The position numbers and the translations under genes are program-made. From Tetramitus jugosus (lineage: Eukaryota > Heterolobosea > Eutetramitea > Acrasida > Vahlkampfiidae): DNA of 64,000 nucleotides. Where the stretch lies: assembly GCA_937625935.1 (NCBI GenBank), contig OW569362.1, forward strand, positions 186,001 to 250,000, given 5' to 3'. The notes beneath the pieces are model-generated. The model did no database searches, was not told where the DNA came from, and was given only the letters and a program-made list of their open reading frames with translations. Below are positions 51,391 through 60,671 of the stretch, in pieces (positions within the stretch are counted from its first letter, which is position 1; each line of letters begins with the position of its first letter).

Positions 51391-53169
51391 CTACTGTAGA
51401 GAGCAGCTGGATGAAGGAGCAAGTTGATTTGGGTCAGTTGACGGCAAATGAGAGGCTGACTTGGATGTTGATAGGTTTTGTTCAATTGCACAAATGGTAT
51501 CAGAGTATTTAGCGTATTCACTCATTCGAATCGGGTGATAGTTGGATATTGTTGGTGCATGCTCTTTGAATGAGTGGATATGTGGCTCAAAGTCTGTGGT
51601 GGTGTTTCTGGGAACATACACAGACACCTCTAGGGAATCTAGCTGCAATGTTAGTTTTGCAGTCTTGCCAAGGTGTTTCAATCGTTCTACTACCATAGGA
51701 TATGGGATAGGTAGATCTTTGATTGCTACATGTCTCAGTGATTTGTGTTGCCACTGGAGTATATCAAAGAATGCTAGGAAATCCCCAAATTGTTCCCTAT
51801 TTTGGATAACTTCTTGAGTTGTGCATATTTTCGAATGTGATATAGTATAGGAGAACAGGAATGGAAGGATCTTGAACACCTGTTGGTTGAATAGGTTGAT
51901 GTCAGACATGCCCATAAACTCGAATACATCCAGATCTAAATCCAATACACTGACATTGTGGCTCAACGAGTGATGCTGGAGGATTTTCAACATATGCCCA
52001 TGAATATTGATATCTCTGATGGTCAGATGAAAATGCGACGTAAACAAGAATTTTCTGAGCAATGAACTAATGTTATCAACTTGACGTTGCGATTCAACAG
52101 TCAGGTGAAACAAATGTTTGGGCCACAACAAATCACTCTCATACTCATCAACTTCTTCCACATTTTCAATCTCAAAGTCGCGACCAAATGTAATTGAAAA
52201 GGGTTTCGTTCGTCTCCTATGTTCCTTCAAAATCTTGTTGTCTCTTTCATACAGATATGATAAAAGTTCTCTGAATAGCTTGAAAGACCACGAGGATGAT
52301 AGCCTGATATTCAAAATATTTGCATTGTTTGCTAACAGAGAAACACCTCCATATTGACAAGGAGACAGCAGTTTCGAATTTGTCACACCATAAAGGAATT
52401 CGGGCTGTTCGCATGAGAAACAAACTTGTTCGATCGTGTAGGGCTTGTACTGAGTCACAATCGAATAAATATCCAATGTGTTGAGAAATAGCTCTGATAG
52501 ATAGTTCAATGGTATGTTAATCATAATACTCTTTGTCTTATCTTCTCTATCATCACTAGATAACTTTTTCATTGCCTTCACATGGGTGATAGAACAGAGG
52601 AAACTGCTCACTTTCAAACTCAACAGACGAGATGTCTTGGACATATCGAGTCCCATTTTATCATTTGGCATTCCAGTCAACATGACGCTTGAGTAATCAC
52701 CTGCCTGGTTAAGGTTGACTGGGAAAGCACAGTGAAACTTGCTCTCAAAGAACAACTCAGTGAGGCTTCTGGAAAAATAATCCGATTGGAGATCCCACAA
52801 CTCAACCAAATCGGATCCCAGAAACCGAAACAACTCATGGTCCGTTATCTTGGCATTTGCATTCCACTTCTTGATCAAATGCATTTCAACACCCTTGAAT
52901 TGCTTTGGATTGCGTTTGAAAAATGTAGCAAACTCACATAGCATGTTATAAAAGCTGTGTAATCTCAGAGCTTCCTCATTACTGAATGGCTGCTGTAACG
53001 TGTTCCATATACCTCTGCGAGGCAGCAAGTAGCTTGCAGCTGTACGGCGGAATTTATGACAAGTTGGCGCGAAACCGGAGATGACCGTGTGAAGGGGGAG
53101 AAATTCAAGGATGGAAAATAAAATGTCTTTGCAGATGTAGACCTGTGCTCCATTGATTGTCCAGTTCAT
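51391..53169 (-). CDS. F-box-like protein of unknown specificity
   Basis: A 592-residue intronless protein. Residues 10-50 look like an F-box (KDILFSILEFLPLHTVISGF then CHKFRRTAASYLL), which would bind SKP1 and recruit a target to an SCF ubiquitin ligase. The rest is a long helical and strand mix with Leu-rich spacing (VSVLDLDLDVFEFMGMSDI, HFHLTIRDINIHGHML) that could be a degenerate leucine-rich repeat array. A target cannot be named. Its neighbour is a RING protein, but there is no evidence they work together. It lies head-to-head with the beta-trefoil gene, 173 bp apart. Confidence 0.6.
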   Translation of the reverse strand: MNWTINGAQVYICKDILFSILEFLPLHTVISGFAPTCHKFRRTAASYLLPRRGIWNTLQQPFSNEEALRLHSFYNMLCEFATFFKRNPKQFKGVEMHLIKKWNANAKITDHELFRFLGSDLVELWDLQSDYFSRSLTELFFESKFHCAFPVNLNQAGDYSSVMLTGMPNDKMGLDMSKTSRLLSLKVSSFLCSITHVKAMKKLSSDDREDKTKSIMINIPLNYLSELFLNTLDIYSIVTQYKPYTIEQVCFSCEQPEFLYGVTNSKLLSPCQYGGVSLLANNANILNIRLSSSWSFKLFRELLSYLYERDNKILKEHRRRTKPFSITFGRDFEIENVEEVDEYESDLLWPKHLFHLTVESQRQVDNISSLLRKFLFTSHFHLTIRDINIHGHMLKILQHHSLSHNVSVLDLDLDVFEFMGMSDINLFNQQVFKILPFLFSYTISHSKICTTQEVIQNREQFGDFLAFFDILQWQHKSLRHVAIKDLPIPYPMVVERLKHLGKTAKLTLQLDSLEVSVYVPRNTTTDFEPHIHSFKEHAPTISNYHPIRMSEYAKYSDTICAIEQNLSTSKSASHLPSTDPNQLAPSSSCSLQ

Positions 53170-53342
53170 GATTCGGTCACTCTTGCCAACTATTGGTCTT
53201 CACTTGTGTCAATTAGCAAGTTCGGACCTGTGTTTTTTTGGCTTTTTCTGCTGATCGGAGAAAACAGAAGAAAGGATTAATTTTGATAATTGGAGTTATT
53301 CATGAAGGAACAAAAGCTTGCCATTGACAACAAAGAGAGAAG

Positions 53343-54764
53343 ATGAGTCTCCAAGCGGATCATGAAGAAATGATTGCATTTCAAGAAGCAGCAAATGAAC
53401 AGGAACAACCTCAAAATGAGACAGAGCTGCCAAAAGAAGTTGAGCAACCATTACAAAAAACGGAGCAAAAAGAAGAAGGAGAAAATTCTCCAATCGAAGC
53501 ACAGGAAGAACAACAAGCGGTAGAAACTGAAGTTTTGCAGCAATCACCGAGATCATTCTCTCCAAGACCCATATTCATTGATGAATCCATACCTTACATG
53601 ATCATTTGTTGTCACAATCAATTTTGCTTGGATTGGAACACGAAACAGGCAAGACAAGTGGATCGTTATCATCCTCGTACATGTTTATCGAGTCAATTGA
53701 ATCCGTGTGTACGGAGTCAACTTTGGAATTTGCGTCGCGTGTTATTAAACTCTTCTGATCTGTCGGTAGAATCAGGAACGTCATTGAGCATGCCGGTGAC
53801 TATTGAGACATTTTTGTTGTGTGCAAATGAGTCGCAAGATTCAGTCTATGCAACCAATAATGGTAGTGGAAATGGCGGTAATGGTGGTACGCCCTCTTTC
53901 GCCGAAGTAGAAGAGCGTGCATTGGATGCCAATATTCAATCTCATATTTCGCAGTGGGATTATGCATTTCCAATGCCATTCTTGTACGGAAAACGTGAAA
54001 CTCACTTGAATCAATTATGGAGATTGCATCATGTGGGTAATGAGAACGCAAACACATTCTTTATCGTGAATCAGTCTCATGGGAAGTGCCTAGATGGCAA
54101 TGTCGATCTATGTGGACATGCAGATTTGAATTACAAGAGTCCTTATTTGAGACAATTCAAAGAGCAACAACCGATACGGAGTCAAATGTGGAAGATTCAT
54201 CCAGTAATTGCAGTGGGTTATGACCGGATTCCTTCGGGCAATTACTTAATTGTAAATGTGTCGAATGGAAGGTGTTTGGACAGTCAACCAGACAAAAATG
54301 GACAGACTTCATCGCTTCACCCTTGTGTATTCCTGGGTGAAAAATCAATGTACAATCCGTGCCTACATTGGCACTTGAAAGCCGCAGGCAACGATTCCTA
54401 TATTCTATCACCGAGATTTGATCCCGACACTAGACAACTGAGTGGAAAGCAAGAAATCAATGAAACAACTACGATACCTTTCCTTGTTCACAACGAAAGT
54501 TTGTTGCATGTGCACGTTGAAGAAGATGTGCCATATCGGCTGTGGAAGATATTTGCAGCACCTGGAGATGACACATTCTTCATTGTGTGTACAGCTAATG
54601 GGTTGTGTATCTCTGGATCATCTTACTCGTACCCAACAATGGAAAAAGTTGATTTGGTAGATCCCACTGCAACAGAAACAATGTGGAGATTGATACCAAT
54701 ACTGAAAAAGAGACAATCCTCGAGAATTGAAATTGATGAGATTTATCTGGAAACCAAGCAGTAA
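53343..54764 (+). CDS. Beta-trefoil (ricin-B-like lectin fold) protein
   Basis: A 473-residue protein. The first 75 residues are Glu/Gln-rich and disordered. The rest holds Q-x-W style beta-trefoil units, each with a CLD strand and a later W: CLDWNTKQ...RSQLWNLRR, KCLDGNVDL...RSQMWKIHP, RCLDSQPDK...CLHWHLKAA, and a final GLCISGS...TMWRLIPI. The pattern suggests two trefoil domains. The fold commonly binds sugars or proteins. There is no signal peptide, so a cytosolic protein-binding or lectin role is more likely than secretion. I see no enzymatic domain fused to it. Function is unassigned. Confidence 0.7.
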   Translation: MSLQADHEEMIAFQEAANEQEQPQNETELPKEVEQPLQKTEQKEEGENSPIEAQEEQQAVETEVLQQSPRSFSPRPIFIDESIPYMIICCHNQFCLDWNTKQARQVDRYHPRTCLSSQLNPCVRSQLWNLRRVLLNSSDLSVESGTSLSMPVTIETFLLCANESQDSVYATNNGSGNGGNGGTPSFAEVEERALDANIQSHISQWDYAFPMPFLYGKRETHLNQLWRLHHVGNENANTFFIVNQSHGKCLDGNVDLCGHADLNYKSPYLRQFKEQQPIRSQMWKIHPVIAVGYDRIPSGNYLIVNVSNGRCLDSQPDKNGQTSSLHPCVFLGEKSMYNPCLHWHLKAAGNDSYILSPRFDPDTRQLSGKQEINETTTIPFLVHNESLLHVHVEEDVPYRLWKIFAAPGDDTFFIVCTANGLCISGSSYSYPTMEKVDLVDPTATETMWRLIPILKKRQSSRIEIDEIYLETKQ

Positions 54765-54818
54765 TATTTTATAGATAACAGACAATGGACCCAAAGTCAT
54801 TTTTGCTGGAACAAAAGT

Positions 54819-57676
54819 TTATGAAGTTCTACGCTTTCGATTGTTTCCTATGTCATCATCAGACTCGGAACTATTCGCATCTGTTGCAATATCTGCGATG
54901 TGCACTACTGGTGGTCGTAAATTATTCCATTCATTCGCTATGCAGTTTTGGAGCATAGCAGCAACAGAATACGCTTGTTCTAATGCACTTTACGGACAGA
55001 GTTAGTATTATGTGGAACAAGGTAATAAATAAAATATGCATAAACATACCACTTGAATCCTGGTTTGTTCTTGTGAAGAACAGCACACCTCCTCTCAGGA
55101 GATAAGTATGTGGCTGTTTGAAACTTTGCTCTAATGATTTGATCATGACTTATGGGTGTTGTGGGATATCTCTCCAAAAAGGTATTGACATCGAGAACAA
55201 CATCATTCATCGCCACATGATCAAACATAAAGTTATACCACACATCTCCAACATCATTATAGTCATAACTAGTTCGTTTCTGATTCATATCATCAGTAAA
55301 TGCTCTATAAAACCAGCGCATACAAGCATTTGCAGCTCCAGCATTCTGTGATACGAGGATGCAATTTTTTGCTGCGTCACAGCTGTCTACACCCAAGAAT
55401 GATAGAAAAGCTGACCATATACCAATCCAGTCATGCGAGCCGTCCTTCTCCGATACTCCATGGACATAAGCTCTTGTGTATTCCGCTATGGATTCTTTGT
55501 CTCTTGGTATTTTATGAGGATTTAAAATTTTGTGGAATCCATGCGTAATTGTTCCGTTCATGTTGAGTTGTATTGCTGCGATCTCAACAGGAATCACTGT
55601 CTCGATCGTAGCATTCGACAATGCAACCAAGCACTCAAAATCAATAATAAATATGCTGTCAATTCGATCAATTGCCCTACCCTCAGCTCTGTTTAACCGT
55701 ACACATACTTTGTCGAACACAGGCTTGTAGGATTTGACAAAAGTTTTGATAGTTCCCTTTGGATGAGAGAACAGCTCCTCGACAAAGCAATTTTGACTGT
55801 TCAAACCTCTGAGTACTTTCATAAAATATTTTACATCTCGTTTCTGTGCCAGTCGAGGCTGAAGTTTCTCTGCTTCCTCTCCCAACATGGCAGTAATTGT
55901 TTGCAACGTTAAAGTACGATAACCTTGGGGAATATCTTCCAAATCATAATCTTCATCATCGATGATTGGACAAGAGAACCCGATAGTGGCAATACAAGGG
56001 AGCACAGGATGATGAACAACCTTAATGTACTCCTCAATCACCTGTGAAATGCCACACTTTTGAACTAAAAGAGTCCGCAAGTCAGTCTTTCCTAAAATTC
56101 GCTTTGGATTCGCCACAATAATAAATCGGTCAATGTTGCTATCCATCGTTTTACTGAAGTTCGTATGTCTTCGATAGATGTGATTCATATTCGTTTTCAT
56201 TTTACTCACTTCGATTTCTTGAGTAATGTTCGATACAACGTCGCTAAACTTCCTCGTCTTCATATATCGTCTCCATGTTCGATCTTTCGTATTCATCTCA
56301 AAGAATACGCTATTCACAGTCATTTGTACATTGTCCATGAATTGATGCAACAAAATTTTCTCAACTTCACCAGCACCAGATGAAATGTATGTTCCAGATA
56401 AAAAATTGAGAATTCGCTCTTTGTTATGACTACTCACCATTTCGCAACCCTTAAACAACACTTCATTCAAGTAACGTGATATAATGCTCTTCTTTTGTGA
56501 TTCAGTGAATCCGTGTGCAATACTGGACAGAGAAACTTCTGTCGTTCGCTTTGTTGCTCCACTTGAATCAACAACGACCTCTGTAGATTCCAGCAAACGA
56601 ACAAGAGACTGTAGTAACATCATTGCTGTGCGCTCTGAGATAACTACACCAGATACGTGCTCCTCTGTCATAGTTTGTGTATCAATACCTCTACTTCTTC
56701 GATCAGACGATGAAGAATGTGCTGTTGTGGTTGAAACGCCTACCTGTTCATTGGTACGTCCGCCTCTACTATTGTAATGAGGATAACTCGAAGAAGATTG
56801 ATTGTTTCTATGACCAATACTACCTTCGTTATTGTATCCTAGTCTACGATCACCCCTTGATGCACCTCCCTCTCTGTTTTGCGGCGGGAATCGAGAAGGT
56901 GGTGGAGGTGTTGTTCGACCACTGCCATTCGAACGAGCACGTTCTGCAGCATTCGTTGGTAGAGGCAGTGGTGGTAGTACTGGCTTCTTTCGAATGGGAA
57001 TATTGAGTATATCATCCTCTCTCCGTGTAGGAGATGGATTCGCTGTTCCTTGATTCTGATCTCTATTGTCCATTGTTGCAGGAGCAGCTACTGTAGCTGT
57101 CACTGTTATTGCAGCAGTTTCAGATGCAAAAGTTGACGAAGACGGCGAACCTCTTCGTAATGCCGATTCCTGCTCATCCATCAATGAGTCTTCGTGTGGT
57201 TGCACCTTTACTCTTGCACCAAGATAGGAAGCATCATTTTGATCAACTCCACTGACATCATACTCACCACCATGTTCTGACAATCTCATTTCCTTCATTT
57301 CAACCCATTCACCCACATTGATGTTCTCTGAAAAATCAAACACTGAAACAATCATGGGCGTACTGTAACGATTGATTTGAATGAACACTGTCTCATCTGT
57401 GCTTGGTCTATTTAGCTTATAGTAGGAAAAATTACCTTCTTCTTTGACTGTGGTGGTAGTCAATTGACCCTCTTGGGCATAGTGATTATTGGTCATATTA
57501 TTGTGAATGTCATTGTTGTTGTTATGATGGATGTGATTGTTGGAAAAGCTTTGAGCTTGTTCTTGGTCCTCATCTTCGTCATCATCATCATCGTCATCAT
57601 CATCCACAACAGTGTTTAAATCAATGGGTCTACTTGGTGTGACTGACTGTTGTTGTTGCTGTTCATTGGAAGACAT
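54819..57676 (-). CDS. Maelstrom (MAEL) domain protein with RG-rich region, two exons
   Basis: Exons 57676..55050 and 54987..54819 (intron 62 nt) encode 931 residues. The join gives GFKCALEQAYSVAAML, which ends a Maelstrom domain (about 670-890): IPVEIAAIQLNMNGTITHGF then HKILNPHKIP, a His in YVHGVSEKDG, ILVSQNAGAANACMRWFY, and RRCAVLHKNKPGFKCAL. This matches animal MAEL in order and spacing (EIA..., FH.F.NPG.IP, C..H......CAL). The N-terminal third has acidic and Gln runs, a beta-rich block near 80-140 and an RG/Pro-rich segment (270-330). Just before EIA is FIIDFECL, a DxE like that of DnaQ-type 3'-5' exonucleases. Animal MAEL works in piRNA silencing. No HMG box is seen. Function here is open. 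Confidence 0.75.
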
Positions 57677-57804
57677 TATTGATGTGTCAGCTATTGTGTT
57701 TTTGTGGTGCAATGAGATCGGAGTTCACGTCTTTGCTCGAACAATTCTTGTAATTTCCCAACAGCGGACTTTTATAAAATCACCAAAGAAAAATTCAACA
57801 ACAA

Positions 57805-59316
57805 ATGCAAAAAGTCAGAAGATTTGTGCCACTGTGGCAAGGTGTCACTCGTTATCGTTCATTCATCACCACCACTCACACACAACAGCACAAACACCAA
57901 CCAAAGCTATTTTCTTCCTTCATTTCATTGCACCAACAAACTGCAACAAACATTAAATCATTGTCTGAAGATGCAAAATCTGACATGTTGGCATCGATTG
58001 ATCACGTAAAGAGAATATGGAACGATGGATCTTCAGATAAGGCCATAAAATTTGCAAAAGAAGAACTGACCACCATTCAGAGTATCATTGATGGAAAGCA
58101 GTATGTGAATGATGTGAGAGGAACGCAATTTTTGCTCTCTAATCGATTCAAATTGAATGATCAGTTGGCAAACATGTTTTTGATTACGAATCAATATGGT
58201 GAGGCACTTGAGATTTATCGTGATTTAATCAAGGCATCAGAACAAGAGTACGAATCGTTTGATAAGGATCAGAAGCGATACAATAGAGCACAGTATTTGA
58301 GAGATCGAGTTCAGTTGGTGCTGAGAGCGGCAGAGTGTTTGAGACACACAAAACAATTTGATGAATCTGTCAAGGTGCTGCTCCAGTTGTGTGATGAGGT
58401 GTCTGAAGAACCAATGCTGTTAATTTATATTAGAGAACGTCTTGGATGGTCCTATTCTCAGATTGCATCGGATGCTGCATCGAATATCATGCAAGTGAGT
58501 GACAAGGCAAAGCGATTTATGATTACGGAAGAGGCACAATCCAATTTTAGACAAGCCATTCATCATTTGGATGTCGCTGCTGCGTTGAGCAAGCAGATTG
58601 GAATCGAGGACAATTATATAGAGTTTACTTCGGACGATGTTCGATCTGTTGTTGATGTACTTTTCGCTCGAGGTCTCTGCTACAAGGATTTGGCCAGTCT
58701 TGAACCAACACGAGAGGAGAGCGATAAGCTCTACAAACTTGCAATAGCTGATTTCATCGAAGTAACAAAGAAGCAGCCAAAATATTATGCTGCCTATTTC
58801 AATTGTGCTGACTGTTGCGCAAAGATTCGAGAGCATGGTATGGCAGTTGGTTTCTATGACTTCTTCATGAACAACTTCCAAGAGTACGTGAAAGAAATGA
58901 GAGCGAGAGGAGATAATGTAACAAGAATCGAAGAATTGTACATTGAAACACGACTTAAACGAGCTGTATGTACGATCAACAACGAGGATTTTCCAATGGC
59001 ACAGGATGAATTAAAAGAATTGGTGATTCTCATTGAAGATTTATTGGGTCACCAAGAGGGCTCTCGTTTGAATCGTGATCGTCTGATCCGATATAAAGCC
59101 ATTGCTCACAACAAACTCGGTTATTGCTACTACCGGAGGTACAACTATGCCGAAGGAATTGCAGAGAACACTAAGGCTATACAGATCGATCCTACAATGA
59201 TGGAAGCGTTCAGAGATCGTTGCGAATGTTATGAATGTCTATCTTTTGAAACTGAGGCAGCAGAAGACAGAAGAATGGTAGAATATTTGAAGAGAAAGAT
59301 TGCCATGAGTCAATAA
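57805..59316 (+). CDS. TPR protein, probably mitochondrial
   Basis: A 503-residue intronless protein. The first 35 residues (MQKVRRFVPLWQGVTRYRSF) are basic and aromatic without acids, a good mitochondrial presequence. From residue 60 on it is helical with TPR units, for example NDQLANMFLITNQYGEALEI, AAECLRHTKQFDESVKVLLQ, YAAYFNCADCCAKIREHGMA and KLGYCYYRRYNYAEGIAENT, the last followed by KAIQIDPTMMEAF, a textbook TPR. It has no other domain. It could be a mitochondrial assembly or import factor. It is head-to-head with the Maelstrom gene (128 bp). Confidence 0.72.
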   Translation: MQKVRRFVPLWQGVTRYRSFITTTHTQQHKHQPKLFSSFISLHQQTATNIKSLSEDAKSDMLASIDHVKRIWNDGSSDKAIKFAKEELTTIQSIIDGKQYVNDVRGTQFLLSNRFKLNDQLANMFLITNQYGEALEIYRDLIKASEQEYESFDKDQKRYNRAQYLRDRVQLVLRAAECLRHTKQFDESVKVLLQLCDEVSEEPMLLIYIRERLGWSYSQIASDAASNIMQVSDKAKRFMITEEAQSNFRQAIHHLDVAAALSKQIGIEDNYIEFTSDDVRSVVDVLFARGLCYKDLASLEPTREESDKLYKLAIADFIEVTKKQPKYYAAYFNCADCCAKIREHGMAVGFYDFFMNNFQEYVKEMRARGDNVTRIEELYIETRLKRAVCTINNEDFPMAQDELKELVILIEDLLGHQEGSRLNRDRLIRYKAIAHNKLGYCYYRRYNYAEGIAENTKAIQIDPTMMEAFRDRCECYECLSFETEAAEDRRMVEYLKRKIAMSQ

Positions 59317-59322
59317 TCATCA

Positions 59323-60456
59323 TTAAATATCTTGTTGAGGAACATTCCTACGTAGTTGCAACCGTCCACATAACGATAACTCAGTTATGTACTTTGATCT
59401 CTCTCGTATCGTGTTTCTCATATCTATTCGTCTGATTCTTCGAATCTTCTTCACAATCAGTCGTGCCCTCTTTTTCAAAAGTCTGAAGCAATACTTTGCA
59501 AATAATTCTCGTTGTTCACTCTCAATCACATGACTGACGCCCTCCTTTTGAGCCCACACAGCCTTCAACTTCTTGTATCTTTGAGGAATTGTTGTGTTTG
59601 GATTAATAAATAAGAAATAATCCAACTCGGCTTCGTCTTGCTCTGTAAACTGAAATCGTTCACTCCGATCATACGTGTAGCCACCACCATACATGGATGA
59701 TCGAGAGGCCATATTGGATGTGTTGTACAACAAGACATTGCGAAGAGCAGGATTCATCTGAGTGTAGTCCAAATCTGTCAATATCCAAAAATATGGAGCA
59801 TATTTGTTCTTCAACAAGAAGGGCAACCTTGGGGGCAATCGTCTTCTCAATTCTCTAATTTGCTGCTTCTGAATCAGTATTTGCAGATTGCACTTTTCTA
59901 TGAAATCAGTCAAGTCTTGCATCAGTAACTCCTTGGCCAATTCCACCTTTTGTTCAATCATGATCACTTTTAATCTCTTCTGGAGCACGTAGGCCGGTAT
60001 TTGAGTCAAATTCTTCAACCGATAATGCATATAGTTCTTGTGCAAAAAGTCAAACGCTTGACTGATATGATTCAGATACTGTACCATGTAATTTGATGGA
60101 TCTTCACTCATCGCTCTTTGAATGTTTGAATCATCTTGTTCCTGTTGTTGTTGTTGTTTGTCGTTGTCTGTCATCACATCATCTGATGCTTGTTTCGTGA
60201 TCCGTGGAGCAAGTGGTTGTGGCACAAGTGGCTTGTTGTTGAACCATGGTATAGGCACATAGATCTGAAACATATCTTGACCTGCATTGTTCGCACTTCT
60301 TTGTGAAGGAGTTTTGTCTCTCTTGTTGAAAAAGCTTACAATCAACCACTTGATGACTGCTGAAACCAATAGAGTGACTCCTGTTAAGATCCCAGTGTAA
60401 GTAATGACATTGACCAATACGCGCCAATTCAATCTCTTTCTTAATGGATTATTCAT
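59323..60456 (-). CDS. Unknown single-pass membrane protein
   Basis: A 377-residue protein from the ATG at 60456 (the frame upstream begins with GTG). After a basic N-terminus (MNNPLRKRLNWRVLV) comes one membrane helix (VITYTGILTGVTLLVSAVIK), a Gln/Asp linker, and helical sequence rich in Arg and Lys. Notable is RELRRRLPPRLPFLLKNKYA and a later KKRARLIVKKIRRIRRID. The pattern is like an N-anchored protein facing the cytosol or matrix. I do not recognise it. It ends 6 bp from the TPR gene stop, and is head-to-head with VPS26. Confidence 0.55.
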   Translation of the reverse strand: MNNPLRKRLNWRVLVNVITYTGILTGVTLLVSAVIKWLIVSFFNKRDKTPSQRSANNAGQDMFQIYVPIPWFNNKPLVPQPLAPRITKQASDDVMTDNDKQQQQQEQDDSNIQRAMSEDPSNYMVQYLNHISQAFDFLHKNYMHYRLKNLTQIPAYVLQKRLKVIMIEQKVELAKELLMQDLTDFIEKCNLQILIQKQQIRELRRRLPPRLPFLLKNKYAPYFWILTDLDYTQMNPALRNVLLYNTSNMASRSSMYGGGYTYDRSERFQFTEQDEAELDYFLFINPNTTIPQRYKKLKAVWAQKEGVSHVIESEQRELFAKYCFRLLKKRARLIVKKIRRIRRIDMRNTIRERSKYITELSLCGRLQLRRNVPQQDI

Positions 60457-60510
60457 GACAATGATCAACACATTGTCTGTCGTGCGTTTCTTGTTCGATG
60501 TTGGAAGCTT

Positions 60511-60525
60511 TTACCCGCCAAGAAA
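60511..60525 (-). promoter_or_regulatory. E2F-like site in VPS26 divergent promoter
   Basis: TTACCCGCCAAGAAA; on the minus strand it is TTTCTTGGCGGGTAA, close to the E2F core TTTSSCGC family but not a perfect match. It sits midway between the two divergent ATGs. Confidence 0.25.
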
Positions 60526-60671
60526 CAAATCTTCCGACAAGAACACCAGCAAACACAACAAAAGAAACAACTACTCCATCAACAACATCATGACATTGTC
60601 GTATCAACAACTACCGAGCGACTGTCATCAAACCACACTTCCACCACCCTCTCCTCAAAAACCACAACAAC

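Noticed and set aside
53343-54764. Beta-trefoil protein as a possible secreted toxin-like lectin
   Set aside because: No signal peptide and no fused enzymatic domain; an intracellular lectin-fold protein fits better.
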